A stretch of DNA of 64,000 bases from Lactobacillus pasteurii DSM 23907 = CRBIP 24.76 (GTDB lineage: Bacteria > Bacillota > Bacilli > Lactobacillales > Lactobacillaceae): contig NZ_CAKD01000023.1 of NCBI RefSeq assembly GCF_000297025.1, positions 62,001 to 126,000 of the forward strand, given 5' to 3'. A program made the translations under genes and the position numbers. Below the pieces are notes generated by a model that worked only from the letters and a program-made list of their open reading frames with translations, was not told where the DNA came from and ran no database searches. Shown here in pieces: positions 7,776 to 18,943 of this stretch. Numbering within the stretch: position 1 is the first letter of the stretch; every line of letters begins with the position of its first letter.

Positions 7776-8891
7776 TTAATCTAAGAAGTCGCGCAATTGG
7801 TTTGAGCGACTTGGGTGACGCAATTTCCGCAAAGCCTTTGCTTCGATCTGACGAATACGTTCACGCGTAACGCCAAACACCTTGCCTACCTCTTCCAAGG
7901 TTCTAGTTCGGCCATCATCAAGACCAAAACGCAAACGCAAAACATTTTCTTCACGATCAGTCAAAGTATCCAGAGTTTGTTCTAGTTGTTCCTTCAACAT
8001 TTCGTATGAAGCATGTTGTTCAGGACTTGTAGCATCCTTGTCTTCAATAAAGTCTCCCAAGTGAGAATCATCTTCTTCACCAATAGGAGTTTCCAAAGAA
8101 ACTGGCTCTTGAGCAATTTTAAGAATGTCGCGAACCTTGTTGGTTGCCATATCCATTTCTGCACCAATTTCTTCTGGAGTTGGTTCTCTACCTAAGTCCT
8201 GAAGCAATTGACGTTGAATTCTGATCAGCTTGTTGATAGTTTCAACCATGTGTACAGGAATACGAATGGTTCTAGCTTGATCGGCAATGGCACGAGTAAT
8301 TGCTTGTCTAATCCACCAAGTAGCATAAGTGGAGAACTTAAAACCTAGACGGTAATCGAACTTGTCAACTGCCTTCATCAAGCCCATATTGCCTTCTTGA
8401 ATCAAATCAAGGAAAGACATCCCTCGACCTACATATCTCTTAGCAATTGAAACAACCAAACGAAGGTTTGCCTCGGCTAATTCTTGCTTAGCTTCTTCAT
8501 CATTTTCTTCAATTCGCTTAGCCAAATTAATTTCTTGATCAGCATTCAAAAGTGGAACTCGACCAATTTCCTTCAAGTACATCCGGACTGGATCGTTCAT
8601 TCTCACGCTTGATGGTGCTGTCATGTCCTTCAATTCAGCTTTTTCGACATCCTTTTGCTTTTTAAGCGCTAATACAGAAGGATTGCCATCTTCATCGACA
8701 ACGCTGATTCCGTTATCTTCAAACTCTTGGATAAGTTGATCCAAAGCCTTGCCTTGTATATTGTATGGCTTGATCAAATGTTCAGTAAAGTCTTCTTCAG
8801 AAATTACCTTAGTCTTTCTCGCCTCTCTGACGATTTCCTTAACTTTCTTTTCCAAAGTTAGCTTTTCTGCCTTAGTTCCTTTATCTACCAC
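7776..8891 (-). CDS. rpoD: RNA polymerase primary sigma factor
   Basis: Housekeeping sigma-70/SigA (371 residues). Region 1.2 is [16 protein letters not shown] near residue 98, region 2 runs through [20 protein letters not shown] and [16 protein letters not shown] near 145-200, region 3 follows with [13 protein letters not shown], and region 4 ends in [17 protein letters not shown]. The start is GTG: it overlaps the dnaG stop by one base (TAGTG) and AAGGAGG lies 7 bases upstream, so translation is coupled to dnaG. The dnaG-rpoD order is the conserved macromolecular-synthesis operon. Confidence 0.97.
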   Translation of the reverse strand: MVDKGTKAEKLTLEKKVKEIVREARKTKVISEEDFTEHLIKPYNIQGKALDQLIQEFEDNGISVVDEDGNPSVLALKKQKDVEKAELKDMTAPSSVRMNDPVRMYLKEIGRVPLLNADQEINLAKRIEENDEEAKQELAEANLRLVVSIAKRYVGRGMSFLDLIQEGNMGLMKAVDKFDYRLGFKFSTYATWWIRQAITRAIADQARTIRIPVHMVETINKLIRIQRQLLQDLGREPTPEEIGAEMDMATNKVRDILKIAQEPVSLETPIGEEDDSHLGDFIEDKDATSPEQHASYEMLKEQLEQTLDTLTDREENVLRLRFGLDDGRTRTLEEVGKVFGVTRERIRQIEAKALRKLRHPSRSNQLRDFLD

Positions 8892-10696
8892 TAAAAAGCC
8901 TCCTTCTGTCCTTGATTTCTCTTTAATTCGAGAATCTTTTGGGTAATCCGAATTACTTCAGCAACATCTTGTTTGCGCTCTGCATCCTGTATTTGATCTC
9001 TTAACTCATTCAGTTGGGAATTGACTTTGCGCAAGTTAATGGAGTGAATTATATCCAAAATCTCTTTTTCGGAAAAATCATCTGGCATCTGTGTCATTTC
9101 AGTATTTACTATTATACCTTGAAGTCTCTCAGGAACAAAATCTAAGAAACTATTACTCGTCGGATTTTCATGCGTACTAATATATTTTAACCATAATTCT
9201 GCTAATTGGGCATAATTTGCATCAGGAAATAAAAATTTTTGTTGCAAAATAAAATCTCGAGCTTCTTCTTCATTTATGAATAAATATAGCAAGCGATCTT
9301 GAGCCGGATCATGTTCAAGACTACGCTCGTTTTCATAAGTTACTGGCTGTGGATCTTCTTCTACTTGTTGCAATCTATTTCGCTGGCTTGCTCGCCTATT
9401 CTTGCGAACTTCTCGCATCAAACTTGCTTTAAGCGATTCTAGTGAAACTCCTTGCTTGTCAGCAACTTTTTTCAAAAACAAGTCTTGCTCAATCGGATTA
9501 GAGATTGTCGCAATTTTCTTGACTGCTTCATCTAGATAGAGCAACTTTTCGCGATCGTTTTGCAAATTGTACTTATGGGCTAGTCGTCTCAAGAAGAAAT
9601 CAGTTGGTGACAAGGCCCCCTTAATTTCTTCTTGGTACTTTTCGACTCCATACTTTTTAACGTACTCATCTGGATCTAATTTCTCTGGTAAAATTACCAA
9701 GCCTAAGTTGAATCCACCAGCTTTTTCAAATAGTTCAACGGCACGCTCTTCGGCATGAATACCTGGATCATCGCCATCGTAATTAATGATTACGTTATTG
9801 GTGATTCGCTTGAGCAAGTAGATCTGTTGATCAGTCAAACTAGTTCCCATTGAAGCAATTCCCGCTGTAACTCCTGCCTTATAAGCAGCAATTACATCCA
9901 TGTAGCCTTCATATAAAACCAGGCGCTTTTCGCTTCGAGCTGCCTTTTTAGCTTCTGCAAAGTGGAATAGAACCTTTGATTTGTTAAAAATACTAGTTTC
10001 CGGACTGTTCATGTACTTGGCTTGGGTCTTATCTTGCGACAGTCGTCTACCCGAAAAGCCGATAATTTGCCCATTCTCATTTCCTAAAGGAAACATCAAA
10101 CGATCTCTGAAGCGATCAAACATTCGACCATCTTCAGTTTGGATAAACAAGCCGCTTTGAGCAAGATCATCATCAGAATAACCCTTGCCCTTTAAGTACA
10201 TCAAAAGGACATTATTTTCAGGAGCATAGCCGATTTGAAAGTGATCCAAAATATCTCTTGAAAGTTCTCTTTCTCGGGCATACTGCATCCCTCGCTCCCC
10301 TGCCTTGGTCGTAAGCAAAACCTGATGGTAGAAGCTAGCCGCATCTTCATGCAAGCGAATCAATGGATTGCTGCTTCTACCTCCACTAGCTTCATAACCA
10401 GAAGGCATTGGAATATGTGCAAAGCCGGCCACTTCTGCTACGCTTTCGGGAAAAGTAAGATTGTCCTTGTACATTAAAAACTTAAAGACATTTCCACCCT
10501 TGCCACAACCAAAACATTTGAAAAATTGCTTTTCTTCATTGACCGTAAAAGATGGAGTCTTTTCTTGATGAAAAGGGCAAAGACCCAAATAGTCTTTGCC
10601 TTTCTTTTCCAGTGAGACATACTGACTGATTATATCAACAATATTGACATTGCTTCTAACTTCATTAATAAAGTCTTCTGGTATTAATCCAGCCAT
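8891..10696 (-). CDS. dnaG: DNA primase
   Basis: Synthesises RNA primers at the replication fork and interacts with DnaB helicase. The N-terminal zinc domain is [11 protein letters not shown]...FKCFGCG (CHC2 type) near residues 38-65. The TOPRIM core has [16 protein letters not shown] near 260 and [11 protein letters not shown] near 305. The C-terminal third is the divergent helicase-binding domain. I chose the ATG at 10694-10696 (about 601 residues) because AGGTG sits 6 bases upstream; a GTG at 10705 and an ATG at 10702 lie inside or next to that ribosome site. It is followed by coupled rpoD. Confidence 0.95.
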   Translation of the reverse strand: MAGLIPEDFINEVRSNVNIVDIISQYVSLEKKGKDYLGLCPFHQEKTPSFTVNEEKQFFKCFGCGKGGNVFKFLMYKDNLTFPESVAEVAGFAHIPMPSGYEASGGRSSNPLIRLHEDAASFYHQVLLTTKAGERGMQYARERELSRDILDHFQIGYAPENNVLLMYLKGKGYSDDDLAQSGLFIQTEDGRMFDRFRDRLMFPLGNENGQIIGFSGRRLSQDKTQAKYMNSPETSIFNKSKVLFHFAEAKKAARSEKRLVLYEGYMDVIAAYKAGVTAGIASMGTSLTDQQIYLLKRITNNVIINYDGDDPGIHAEERAVELFEKAGGFNLGLVILPEKLDPDEYVKKYGVEKYQEEIKGALSPTDFFLRRLAHKYNLQNDREKLLYLDEAVKKIATISNPIEQDLFLKKVADKQGVSLESLKASLMREVRKNRRASQRNRLQQVEEDPQPVTYENERSLEHDPAQDRLLYLFINEEEARDFILQQKFLFPDANYAQLAELWLKYISTHENPTSNSFLDFVPERLQGIIVNTEMTQMPDDFSEKEILDIIHSINLRKVNSQLNELRDQIQDAERKQDVAEVIRITQKILELKRNQGQKEAF

Positions 10697-10716
10697 TTGC
10701 ATCACCTATCTTTATC

Positions 10717-12783
10717 TTATTTAATAACTAACTTACTCAAATCACCTAAGCGACTTGCCAATTTGCTGATGCTGTTAAGTTGAGTAAGACGGTTATTCTT
10801 AACTGCTTCGTCCTTAGCCATGATCATGTTGGTATCGAAGTAACGGCTGATGATTGGTTGCAAATCAACAAAACCATTGTATAGTTCTGATAAATCTTCA
10901 ATCTTTTGCAATTCTTGCATAGCCATGTACAAGTCAGATTCACTCTTGTCTTCGAATAAGTCAGAGTTGACAGCCGCATTGTCGTCTACCTTAGCCTTAC
11001 TCAAGATGTTAGAAATTCTGATCAAACTTTCAACTACAGGCTTAAATTCTTCATCATCATGGTGAAGTTGAAGTACGTTAGCTGCAGCTAGAATTTGGCT
11101 TGAGTCTTGGTGACTTGAGTTCAAAACCGCATCAATTACATCGTACTTGAAGTTATTCTTTTGCAAGTATTGCTTAATTCTGTCGCGAATGAACAAAGCA
11201 ATTTGTTCATCTTCTTCGCCTGCCTTAGGCATCTTAGCTGGAGTCTTGCCACTAATTACTTCAACGATTTCTGGCAAAACACTGCTAAATGGCAATGACC
11301 AGTTTTGTGCCAAAAGGATACGAACAATACCATAAGCGTAACGACGCAAAGCATATGGGTCGTTTGAAGAACTTGGAATCATGCCAGCGCCAAAGAAAGT
11401 AATGATTGTATCTAATTTATCAGCAATTGAAAGCAATGAACCAACAGTTGTTTCTGGCAATTCGCCTTCAGCAGTAGTTGGCATGTAGTGTTCCTTAATT
11501 GCAGCTGCTACTTCTTTGTTTTCGCCAGCTAATTCAGCATAATGCATTCCCATTACACCTTGTAATTCAGCAAATTCACCAACCATTTGAGTTACTAAGT
11601 CAAACTTGTAAAGTTCGCTAGCGCGATCAAAGTCAGCAAGTACTTCATCTGAGAGATTCCAGCGCTTAGCTAAGTATTCACCAATCAACTTAACACGCAA
11701 CATCTTTTCCGCCATTGAACCAATCTTGTCGTGGAAAGAAACATCCTTCATCTTGTCGACAAAATGACTTAATGGGTACTTGCGATCTTCATCGTAGAAG
11801 AATTGAGCGTCATCTAAACGAGCAACCAATACCTTTTCGTTACCAGAAATAACGTTTTCTAGGTAATCCTTATTACCATTTCTAACTGAAATAAAGTGGT
11901 TAATCAACTTACCCTTTTCATCATAAACTTCAAAGTAACGTTGGTTATCCTTCATTGAAGTAATCAAAACTTCATCAGGAATCTTCAAGTACTTTTCATC
12001 AAAAGATCCAGCAAAAACAGTTGGATATTCTACCAAGTTGGTAATTTCTTCAAGCAAGCTAGAATCTTCTTTAATAGTCCAGTGGTTTTTGCTGATCAAT
12101 TCTTGGATTTGGTTGCTGATTAAGGTCTTGCGTTCCTTAGCGTCAACAATTACAAATTGATCCTTCAATGCATCAACATAATCGTCTGCACTTGCCAAAA
12201 CAACTGAATCACCTAAGAAGCGGTGTCCTTGAGTCTTGCGACCAGCAGTAATGTTCAAAATCTTAACTGGAATAACTTCGCTACCAAATAATGATACTAA
12301 CCAATGGATTGGACGAACAAATTCAAAGTCATTTGCGCCCCATCTCATCTTAGTTGGGAAAGTCATTTCCTTGATGATATCGCTCATGCCAAGCAAAATG
12401 TCGCTGGCTTTCTTACCTTCTTTTTGAATGTGAATGTAGGCATATTCTACACCCTTCAATTCTTCAAAGTAGATGTCGTCAGTAGTCATTCCCTGACCTC
12501 TAACGAATCCTTGAGCAGCCTTGGTCCAATTACCGTCAGCATCTAAAGCAATCTTCTTTGCTGGACCCTTTTTGATTTCGTCGATATCGGCTTGCTTTTC
12601 AGCTAAGTTTTCAACCAAAATTGTCAAACGGCGTGGAGTTGAGTAAGTCTTGATTGAATCAAACTTCAAGCCATTTTCCTTCAAAAATTTCTTTGTTCTG
12701 TCAGCTAATTGGTTAACACTCTTGGTTACCACATGAGCTGGCATTTCTTCAGTACCAATTTCAAACAAATAGTTCTTAGTCAT
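10717..12783 (-). CDS. glyS: Glycyl-tRNA synthetase beta subunit
   Basis: Beta chain (688 residues) of the bacterial alpha2beta2 glycyl-tRNA synthetase, providing tRNA binding and part of the active-site architecture. It starts with the typical [14 protein letters not shown], carries the HD-like internal region ([20 protein letters not shown] near 395), [27 protein letters not shown]-type core (split as [15 protein letters not shown] and SNDPYALRR near 470), and a C-terminal anticodon-binding helical domain. The start overlaps glyQ by 8 bases. Expression is governed by the glycine T-box upstream of glyQ. Confidence 0.97.
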   Translation of the reverse strand: MTKNYLFEIGTEEMPAHVVTKSVNQLADRTKKFLKENGLKFDSIKTYSTPRRLTILVENLAEKQADIDEIKKGPAKKIALDADGNWTKAAQGFVRGQGMTTDDIYFEELKGVEYAYIHIQKEGKKASDILLGMSDIIKEMTFPTKMRWGANDFEFVRPIHWLVSLFGSEVIPVKILNITAGRKTQGHRFLGDSVVLASADDYVDALKDQFVIVDAKERKTLISNQIQELISKNHWTIKEDSSLLEEITNLVEYPTVFAGSFDEKYLKIPDEVLITSMKDNQRYFEVYDEKGKLINHFISVRNGNKDYLENVISGNEKVLVARLDDAQFFYDEDRKYPLSHFVDKMKDVSFHDKIGSMAEKMLRVKLIGEYLAKRWNLSDEVLADFDRASELYKFDLVTQMVGEFAELQGVMGMHYAELAGENKEVAAAIKEHYMPTTAEGELPETTVGSLLSIADKLDTIITFFGAGMIPSSSNDPYALRRYAYGIVRILLAQNWSLPFSSVLPEIVEVISGKTPAKMPKAGEEDEQIALFIRDRIKQYLQKNNFKYDVIDAVLNSSHQDSSQILAAANVLQLHHDDEEFKPVVESLIRISNILSKAKVDDNAAVNSDLFEDKSESDLYMAMQELQKIEDLSELYNGFVDLQPIISRYFDTNMIMAKDEAVKNNRLTQLNSISKLASRLGDLSKLVIK

Positions 12784-13693
12784 TTTCTACCCCCGCCTTC
12801 TTGTCTTCTGCACTCTTAAGCAATGGGAATCCACGCTTTTCACGTTCTTCCACAAACTTGACTGCTACTTCGTGGGCCAAGTTTCTAATTCTTGATAAGT
12901 AACCTGCACGTTCAGTTACTGATACAGCACCCTTGGCGTCAAGCAAGTTAAAGGTGTGTGAACACTTAAGAATGTAGTCGTAAGCTGGGTGAACCAAGTT
13001 TTGATCCAAAAGACGCTTAGCGGTTGCTTCGTAAATTTCAAAGAACTTAAGCAATTGTTCTTGATTTGAACTTTCAAAGGCATATTTTGAGTGTTCGTAT
13101 TCAGGTTGCTTAAAGATATCACGGTAAAGAATACCATTGCCCCATTCAAGGTCAAATACAGAGTTTACATCTTGAATGTATGAAGCCAAACGTTCTACAC
13201 CGTAAGTAATTTCGCTCATAGTTGGCTTAACGTCTAATTCACCAACTACTTGGAAGTAAGTAAATTGGCTGACTTCCATACCATCAAGCCATACTTCCCA
13301 ACCAACACCGGCACAACCCATTGATGGGTTAGCCCAGTTGTCTTCAACGAAACGAATATCGTGTTCTAATGGATCAATTCCTAAAACTTTCAAACTGTCC
13401 AAGTAATATTGTTGAATATCTTCAGGAGCTGGTTTAATTACTACCTGAAATTGGTGGTGTTGGAACAAACGGTTTGGGTTTTCTCCATAACGACCATCAG
13501 CTGGTCTTCTTGAAGGTTCAACATAACATGCTGCCCATGGCTCAGGTCCTACAGCTCTTAAGAAAGTGTAGGGACTCATTGTACCTGCACCCTTTTCAAC
13601 ATCGTATGATGGCATGATCATGCAGCCCTTGGAGGCCCAGAATTGTTCTAGTTTAAAGATCATACTTTGAACATTTAATTTCTTGTCTGACAT
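12776..13693 (-). CDS. glyQ: Glycyl-tRNA synthetase alpha subunit
   Basis: Catalytic alpha chain (305 residues), class II aminoacyl-tRNA synthetase. It activates glycine with ATP. Conserved sequences include [20 protein letters not shown] near residue 13, [20 protein letters not shown] near 46 and [10 protein letters not shown] near 77, with [20 protein letters not shown] (split across the active site) near 132. The GGAGG ribosome site precedes the ATG. Translation of glyS is coupled to it by an 8-base overlap. A T-box leader with its own terminator lies 28 bases upstream of the start. Confidence 0.97.
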   Translation of the reverse strand: MSDKKLNVQSMIFKLEQFWASKGCMIMPSYDVEKGAGTMSPYTFLRAVGPEPWAACYVEPSRRPADGRYGENPNRLFQHHQFQVVIKPAPEDIQQYYLDSLKVLGIDPLEHDIRFVEDNWANPSMGCAGVGWEVWLDGMEVSQFTYFQVVGELDVKPTMSEITYGVERLASYIQDVNSVFDLEWGNGILYRDIFKQPEYEHSKYAFESSNQEQLLKFFEIYEATAKRLLDQNLVHPAYDYILKCSHTFNLLDAKGAVSVTERAGYLSRIRNLAHEVAVKFVEEREKRGFPLLKSAEDKKAGVEND

Positions 13694-13721
13694 TATTTAA
13701 CTTCCTCCTGTGCTAGGCCAA

Positions 13722-13912
13722 TAAAAAAAGCCTATGCAAAATTTTGCATAGGGACGAAAATAAAAGTATTTCGCGGTTCCACCCTAATTCAGAAAGTATT
13801 CTTCCTGCTCTTAATTGATGATAGCTAGAGGTGCCTTTTCCTAGATGCCCTCTCACCAGCCAGCATTCGCTTTACTAGTACTTTTCTTTCTCCTCATTAT
13901 CGCTATTTACCT
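13722..13912 (-). promoter_or_regulatory. T-box riboswitch, glycine
   Basis: Minus-strand leader of glyQS. The T-box sequence GGTGGAACCGCG is at 13772-13783 and the terminator is a perfect CCTATGCAAAA/TTTTGCATAGG hairpin followed by T7 at 13722-13754. Stem I lies at about 13800-13900 with AGGAG and GGC sequences; GGC (glycine) in GAGAGGGCATC is the likely specifier. A TGGTAAAAT extended -10 box at 13917-13925 (minus strand) marks the promoter. Uncharged tRNA-Gly should stabilise the antiterminator and raise glyQS expression. Confidence 0.92.
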
Positions 13913-13952
13913 AAAGATTTTACCACAGCTGAACCGCTAAAACTAGCCTACT

Positions 13953-14702
13953 TTAAAATAACCTTAACTCATCGATGAATTTTTTGGTTTTAAGATTCAA
14001 GTCTAAGCTGCTTCGATAGATTTGATCAATTGCTTTTCTGGTAGCTTTTTTGTTTTGCTCTTTTACTTGAACATTGCCCAAGCGCTCAATTGGAAGCAAG
14101 GCAAAAGTTCTCAAAAGTGCGGTTTCCTTAGCAGTTAGATGCATTCTATCAGTGACGCTAGCAAAATGATCCTCGCAAATTATTCCGCCATATCTAAGCG
14201 AATAATCAAACACGCCCTGCTTTTTGCCACAAATAACGCAAGCTTCCATCTGTGGACCAACTCCAAATGCTGGCAGTAGCTGCATTTGGACTATCTGAGT
14301 CAACACTTCCGGATCAGTCCCGCGATCAATATGATCTAAGGCAAACTTGGCCAGATCATAATACTTGCCAATTGGCGCATATTCTACAAAAGCATGATCA
14401 ATCAAATCCAAAACAAAAGAAGCATAAGCGCTTTTTTCTAGATCTAAATAGATCTGATCAAATTGCTTTACTTCTTTATAAGTTCTCAAAGTACTTAAGC
14501 CATGGCCAGAACTATAGATAATGTACTTTCCATAAGAAAAGTTCAAGCTTGCTGCGCCTAGTTTTGACTTAGGCTTAAGTGCTCCCTTAACAATCATTGT
14601 AATTATGCCATGATCTTTGGTCATTATTTTGGCCAAAAGATCCGACTCTTTATAGCGTTGGCGCTTGAAGATTATTCCTTGAACTTCAACAAGTTCTTGC
14701 AT
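13953..14702 (-). CDS. recO: DNA repair protein RecO
   Basis: Recombination mediator (249 residues) that helps RecR/RecF load RecA on SSB-coated DNA. The N-terminal OB fold begins [20 protein letters not shown]; the middle is helical; the C-terminal zinc-finger-like motif is CVICGKKQG...GGIICEDH near residues 148-170, retaining C-x2-C and a later C-x2-H. It starts at the era stop (ATG overlaps by one base), closing the phoH-ybeY-era-recO operon. Confidence 0.94.
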   Translation of the reverse strand: MQELVEVQGIIFKRQRYKESDLLAKIMTKDHGIITMIVKGALKPKSKLGAASLNFSYGKYIIYSSGHGLSTLRTYKEVKQFDQIYLDLEKSAYASFVLDLIDHAFVEYAPIGKYYDLAKFALDHIDRGTDPEVLTQIVQMQLLPAFGVGPQMEACVICGKKQGVFDYSLRYGGIICEDHFASVTDRMHLTAKETALLRTFALLPIERLGNVQVKEQNKKATRKAIDQIYRSSLDLNLKTKKFIDELRLF

Positions 14703-15610
14703 TAGGACAATTCCTTTTTATCATAGCCAATGCTCTTTAAGAAGAATGGATCTGAACGCCAATTGCGTTGAACTTTAACCCAAAGTTGCAAGTTTACTTT
14801 TTCGCCTAAAATACTTTCAATCTGCTTACGGGACTTTACGCCAATTTGCTTAAGCATCTTGCCGCCCTTGCCAATGATGATTCCCTTTTGACCATCGCGC
14901 TCAACATAAATATTGGCTTCAATCTGAAGCTTGCCGTTTACGCGTTGATTCATTCTCTCAACTGCCACTGCAGTTGCATGAGGAACTTCTTGATCAGTCA
15001 GTTGCAAAATCTGCTCTCTAATCAATTCGGCTACGACAAAATATTCTGGGCGGTCGGTAATCTGATCTGAACTATAGTACTGTGGTCCCGGTTCTAAGTT
15101 CTTGTAAAGACTATCAATCAAATCGCTAACGCCAATACCTTCGGTAGCTGATACTGGCAAAAATTCCATAAAGTTGCCTAATTTACGGTATGAATCGATA
15201 ACTTCAAGCAACTTATCTGGATGTACTTGATCAACCTTATTAATTACCAAAAAGACAGGTACAGAAGCCTTCTTTAATTCTTCAGCAATAAACTGGTCGC
15301 CACGACCAGCTACTTCTGGTTCAACCATAAATAAAACTAAGTCGACATCGTTAAAGCTAGAAAAACTTGCCTTCCCCATATAATCGTCTAGTTTAGAGTG
15401 TGGTTTAAAAATACCTGGAGTGTCGATAAAAACCACTTGCATATCATCAGCCGAATAAATACCAGAAATTCGATTTCTAGTAGTCTGCGGCTTATTAGAA
15501 GTGATGGCGATCTTTTCGCCCACCAAGCGATTCATTAAAGTAGACTTGCCAACGTTAGGTCTACCTACCAAGGCAACAAAGCCAGATTTAAATTCTTTCT
15601 TTTGATCCAT
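14702..15610 (-). CDS. era: GTPase Era
   Basis: Essential ribosome-assembly GTPase (302 residues) acting in 16S rRNA 3'-end maturation of the 30S subunit. G1 is GRPNVGKST near residue 16, G3 is [12 protein letters not shown] near 63, G4 is NKVDQV near 127, and SATEG near 155 is G5. The C-terminal KH domain has [11 protein letters not shown] near 248. It follows ybeY without a gap and precedes recO with a one-base overlap, the standard Firmicute order. Confidence 0.97.
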   Translation of the reverse strand: MDQKKEFKSGFVALVGRPNVGKSTLMNRLVGEKIAITSNKPQTTRNRISGIYSADDMQVVFIDTPGIFKPHSKLDDYMGKASFSSFNDVDLVLFMVEPEVAGRGDQFIAEELKKASVPVFLVINKVDQVHPDKLLEVIDSYRKLGNFMEFLPVSATEGIGVSDLIDSLYKNLEPGPQYYSSDQITDRPEYFVVAELIREQILQLTDQEVPHATAVAVERMNQRVNGKLQIEANIYVERDGQKGIIIGKGGKMLKQIGVKSRKQIESILGEKVNLQLWVKVQRNWRSDPFFLKSIGYDKKELS

Positions 15611-16135
15611 CTATTTACCTCTACCAACGTCTAATTGATCAGGATATAAAGGCAATCCATATTCTTCTAATACCTTGCCTTGAATGCCAAACATTTCCTT
15701 TGCTTCAGCCGGCTCAATATGATCATAGCCATTTAAATGCAAAAAGCCATGAACAATCGTATAACCAAATTCTCGATCAAATCCGGTCTCATATTCAACA
15801 CTATGACGGCGAATTACGCTTGGACACATAAATAAGTCTCCAATATCTTCTTGAAAATCCGGATCTGAAATAAAGTCAGAAAAATCCAGACCATCTTCGC
15901 CATCTTCAATTGCAAAGGAAATAACATCAGTTGGACGGTCTTTATCGCGATAGGTTGAATTGATTCGTTGACTTTCAGCCTCATCAACAAAGTTAATACT
16001 CATTTCCAAGTTATTATCTTTGCCAATTTCTTTTTTAGCCATTAACAACAAATTTTCAATCCAAGTCTTCCAATCACGAGACTTATCATCCAAAAAGCCA
16101 ACTTCATCATTATAGGTAATCTCTATCGGATTCAT
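15611..16135 (-). CDS. ybeY: Endoribonuclease YbeY
   Basis: Zinc-dependent endoribonuclease (174 residues) for 16S rRNA 3' processing and ribosome quality control. The signature metal motif HGFLHLNGYDH near residue 130 carries the three His ligands. DRPTDVISFA near residue 66 is the conserved nucleotide-binding strand. It lies directly between phoH and era, as in most Firmicutes, and is translated without intergenic space. Confidence 0.96.
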   Translation of the reverse strand: MNPIEITYNDEVGFLDDKSRDWKTWIENLLLMAKKEIGKDNNLEMSINFVDEAESQRINSTYRDKDRPTDVISFAIEDGEDGLDFSDFISDPDFQEDIGDLFMCPSVIRRHSVEYETGFDREFGYTIVHGFLHLNGYDHIEPAEAKEMFGIQGKVLEEYGLPLYPDQLDVGRGK

Positions 16136-17095
16136 CTATTGAATTACACCCTTTTTCTCATATGCGTTGATAATCTTAGCTACTACAGGGTGACGAACTA
16201 CGTCTGCAGAGCTAAAGTTAATAAACTTAATCTGATCTATTCCCTTTAAAATTTCTTGAGCATCTACCAGCCCGCTGCGCTGACGACCAGGCAAGTCGAC
16301 CTGAGTCATGTCGCCATTAACAATCATTTTGGAATTAAAGCCTAAACGCGTTAAGAACATCTTCATTTGAGCATCTGTCGTATTTTGAGCTTCATCCAAA
16401 ATAACAAAGGCGTCATCCAAAGTTCTACCACGCATGTATGCAAGTGGCGCTACTTCAATAGTTCCTCTCTCCATCAAACGATCAGTAGTATTGGTTCCCA
16501 AAATTGCGTATAAGGAGTCATAAATTGGGCGTAGATATGGATCAACCTTTTCCTTTAAGTCACCTGGCAAAAATCCCAATGATTCCCCGGCTTCAACTGC
16601 AGGCCTAGTCAAAACAATTCTAGAAACTTCGCCTTTTTTAAAGGCAGCAATAGCGCAAACAACTGCCAAAAATGTCTTACCAGTACCGGCTGGACCAATA
16701 CCAAATACGACATCGGATTTTTTGATTGCATCAACATATTTCTTCTGACCCATATTCTTGACTCTAATCGGCTTGCCTTTAGCATCCCGAATTAAAACCT
16801 CTTTATATAGTTCAGAGAAATATTCTGCCGTTCCCTTATCTGCCATCTTCATGAGACCTACAACATCGGGCGCACTGATGTTAACACCTGTACTCACAAC
16901 ATTGTCAAGTTCTTGAAGAATTTGGATAATCTTGTCTACTTTAACCTGATCATCGCTATCGATGATAATTTCGTTGCCAGTATCAGTTACTGCTACATCA
17001 TAAGCATCTGACAGCAACTTCAAATTGGCATCATTGATTCCAACTAAATTTTGGATATTTTCTGGATCTCTAGGAATAAAACTGGTTTTAGCCAA
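16136..17095 (-). CDS. phoH: PhoH-family ATPase (YbeZ)
   Basis: P-loop ATPase (319 residues) that works with YbeY in RNA metabolism. An N-terminal KH-like segment is followed by Walker A FGIGPAGTGKTFLA near residue 132 and Walker B DDAFVILDEAQN near 230, then VNGDMTQVDLPG near 260. The start is TTG at 17093-17095: AAGGAG lies 8 bases upstream and no ATG precedes the conserved N terminus. It follows yqeY by 18 bases on the same strand. Confidence 0.95.
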   Translation of the reverse strand: MAKTSFIPRDPENIQNLVGINDANLKLLSDAYDVAVTDTGNEIIIDSDDQVKVDKIIQILQELDNVVSTGVNISAPDVVGLMKMADKGTAEYFSELYKEVLIRDAKGKPIRVKNMGQKKYVDAIKKSDVVFGIGPAGTGKTFLAVVCAIAAFKKGEVSRIVLTRPAVEAGESLGFLPGDLKEKVDPYLRPIYDSLYAILGTNTTDRLMERGTIEVAPLAYMRGRTLDDAFVILDEAQNTTDAQMKMFLTRLGFNSKMIVNGDMTQVDLPGRQRSGLVDAQEILKGIDQIKFINFSSADVVRHPVVAKIINAYEKKGVIQ

Positions 17096-17113
17096 ATAAA
17101 CCCGCTCCTTCTA

Positions 17114-17557
17114 TTATTGTAATTGTTGACGAACAATAGCTGAAGTGGTCTTACCGTCTGCACGTCCCTTGATCTTTGGCATTAAGCTCTTCATAACTGC
17201 ACCAAAGGCTGATTTATCCTTGGCACCAACTTCTTGAATAGTTTCGCTTACAATTTGCTTTAGCTCATCCTCAGTTAATTGCTTAGGTAAGTAGTTTTCA
17301 ACTACAGCTAACTCTTTCTTAGTTTCTTCAACTAAATCTTCTCTGCCACCTTTTTCAAATTCAGCAATGGACTCTTCTCTTTGCTTCTTTTCCCGATTAA
17401 GGACAGTTAGTTCATCGTCAGGAGTTAAATCATGACCAAGCTTAATTTGTTCGTTCATTAAAGCTGATTTGATCATTCTAACAGTATTTAGTCTGATTTT
17501 ATCTTTCTTCTTCATGGCATCTTTCATATCTTCCATGATTTGCTTAGATAAATTCAT
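17114..17557 (-). CDS. yqeY: GatB/YqeY domain protein
   Basis: A 147-residue cytosolic protein of the YqeY family, related to the C-terminal tRNA-binding tail of GatB; probably assists tRNA-dependent amidation or tRNA metabolism, but its role is not settled. Typical sequences are QIMEDMKDAMKKKDKIRLNT at the N terminus, KKQREESIAEFEKGGREDL in the middle and LPKQLTEDEL. The frame continues 90 codons upstream through the rpsU region, but the true start is the ATG at 17555-17557, preceded by GAGGGAGA. It follows rpsU, separated by a terminator. Confidence 0.94.
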   Translation of the reverse strand: MNLSKQIMEDMKDAMKKKDKIRLNTVRMIKSALMNEQIKLGHDLTPDDELTVLNREKKQREESIAEFEKGGREDLVEETKKELAVVENYLPKQLTEDELKQIVSETIQEVGAKDKSAFGAVMKSLMPKIKGRADGKTTSAIVRQQLQ

Positions 17558-17632
17558 TATAAAATCTCCCTCTTTCTCAATAATAACTATAGCCATTATA
17601 ACAGAGTTGGCGCAATTGAAATATAGATAAAC

Positions 17633-17662
17633 AAAAAAACTCTCATCCGAAGATGAGAGCTT
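17633..17662 (-). terminator. Terminator after rpsU
   Basis: CTCTCATC / GATGAGAG stem with a CGAA loop, then T7 on the minus strand. It lies between rpsU and yqeY, so yqeY-phoH-era is reached by read-through or by its own promoter. Confidence 0.88.
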
Positions 17663-17669
17663 CTTGCAA

Positions 17670-17846
17670 TTAATAATGTCTACGCTTGCGTGCAGCTTCT
17701 GACTTAAGCTTTCTACGTACACTTGGTTTTTCGTAGAATTCGCGCTTACGGTATTCTTGTAAGGTACCACTTCTAGAAACGGAACGCTTGAAACGACGAA
17801 GAGCATCATCAATAGACTCGTTTTCATGAACGACAGTCTTAGCCAT
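17670..17846 (-). CDS. rpsU: 30S ribosomal protein S21
   Basis: A 58-residue basic protein of the small ribosomal subunit. The translation starts [18 protein letters not shown], contains [19 protein letters not shown] and ends EAARKRRHY, matching bS21 over its whole length. A near-perfect ribosome site AAGGAGGGATCACAC precedes the ATG at 17844-17846. It heads the rpsU-yqeY-phoH-ybeY-era-recO series, a frequent Firmicute gene order, with a terminator directly downstream. Confidence 0.97.
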   Translation of the reverse strand: MAKTVVHENESIDDALRRFKRSVSRSGTLQEYRKREFYEKPSVRRKLKSEAARKRRHY

Positions 17847-18047
17847 GTGTGATCCCTCCTTCCATTTCTTGGCGCTACGCCATACGTTTAATTAAATTAT
17901 AGCAAACGATATTTCTCGGTCAATAGAAAGTTGAATATTTTTTCTAATTATTTTTTGCAAAACAAAATTTACCACATAAAACACTTAAGCGATTTCATTT
18001 ACAAGCCAATATTGCTATAATTAATCTGAGAAAGAGGTGCATACATA

Positions 18048-18884
18048 ATGCCAGAAACAACCACTAATACAGAGAAAAAAGAAGTCAACATTATTATCAT
18101 TTCCGATGCGGCCGGCGATACTGCATTTAACAACGCTAAAGCTGCAGCGGCAGAATTCCCAGACGCACAAATCAATTATCGTCGCTACCCATTCATTACT
18201 GATAATGAGAAATTGGAAAATGTCTTCAAGGAAATTGAAAACTTTCCAAATCTTGTAATTGTCTATACTTTGGTAAAAGACGAAATGCAATTACCAGTTA
18301 TCAGATTTGGTCGCGAACATAACATTCAAATTGTTGATACTTTTTCACCTGTTGTTGAAGCCTTGCAACAAACAACTGGCTTAAGACCAACACAACAAAT
18401 TGGTGCTCAACACAGCATGAACCAAAAGTACTTTGACCGAATTTCAGCCATGGAATTTGCAGTTATGTACGACGATGGTAAGGATCCTAAGGGATTCTTG
18501 GAAGCAGACGTGGTCTTACTAGGTGTATCTAGAACTTCAAAGACTCCATTGTCACTATTCCTTGCAAACAAGAACCTTAAGGTTGCCAACTTGCCACTTG
18601 TCCCACAAACCCATATTCCTAGAGAAATTTACCAAGTTGATCCTAAGAAGATTATTGGTTTGACTAATGATCCATCTGTTTTGAACGAAATTCGTCGTCA
18701 AAGAATGATCTCATACGGCTTGAACCCTGATACTACCTACTCAAGCATGGATTCAATTAACGCTGAGCTTGAATCAGCTCAAAAGCTTTACCGCGAACTA
18801 GGATGCTACGTAATAAACGTCGCTCACCGTTCAATCGAAGAAACAGCTGCCTTGATCTTGAACCACTTGGGTATTTCTGATTAA
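18048..18884 (+). CDS. Pyruvate, phosphate dikinase regulatory protein (DUF299)
   Basis: Bifunctional serine/threonine kinase and Pi-dependent phosphatase (278 residues) that would switch pyruvate phosphate dikinase or PEP synthase off and on. The N-terminal IIIISDAAGDTA motif and the P-loop-like GVSRTSKTPLSLFLAN near residue 157 are the DUF299 (kinase-PPPase) signatures; INVAHRSIEETAALIL is the conserved end. The ribosome site AAAGAGGTG precedes the ATG, and TGCTATAAT just upstream is an extended -10 box. The dikinase partner is not in this window, so the physiological target cannot be confirmed here. Confidence 0.92.
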   Translation: MPETTTNTEKKEVNIIIISDAAGDTAFNNAKAAAAEFPDAQINYRRYPFITDNEKLENVFKEIENFPNLVIVYTLVKDEMQLPVIRFGREHNIQIVDTFSPVVEALQQTTGLRPTQQIGAQHSMNQKYFDRISAMEFAVMYDDGKDPKGFLEADVVLLGVSRTSKTPLSLFLANKNLKVANLPLVPQTHIPREIYQVDPKKIIGLTNDPSVLNEIRRQRMISYGLNPDTTYSSMDSINAELESAQKLYRELGCYVINVAHRSIEETAALILNHLGISD

Positions 18885-18902
18885 CAAATACATATTGATA
18901 TC

Positions 18903-18939
18903 AAAATAACTCCTCCAGGTATATCGGAGGAGTTATTTT
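18903..18939. terminator. Bidirectional terminator
   Basis: AAATAACTCCTCC / GGAGGAGTTATTT stem with an 11-base loop, between the convergent PPDK regulator and msrA genes. Confidence 0.9.
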
Positions 18940-18943
18940 TTGC

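Noticed and set aside
17558-17827. Long N-terminal extension of the YqeY frame
   Set aside because: It runs through rpsU in another frame and lacks a ribosome site; the ATG at 17557 has GAGGGAGA and gives the normal family length.
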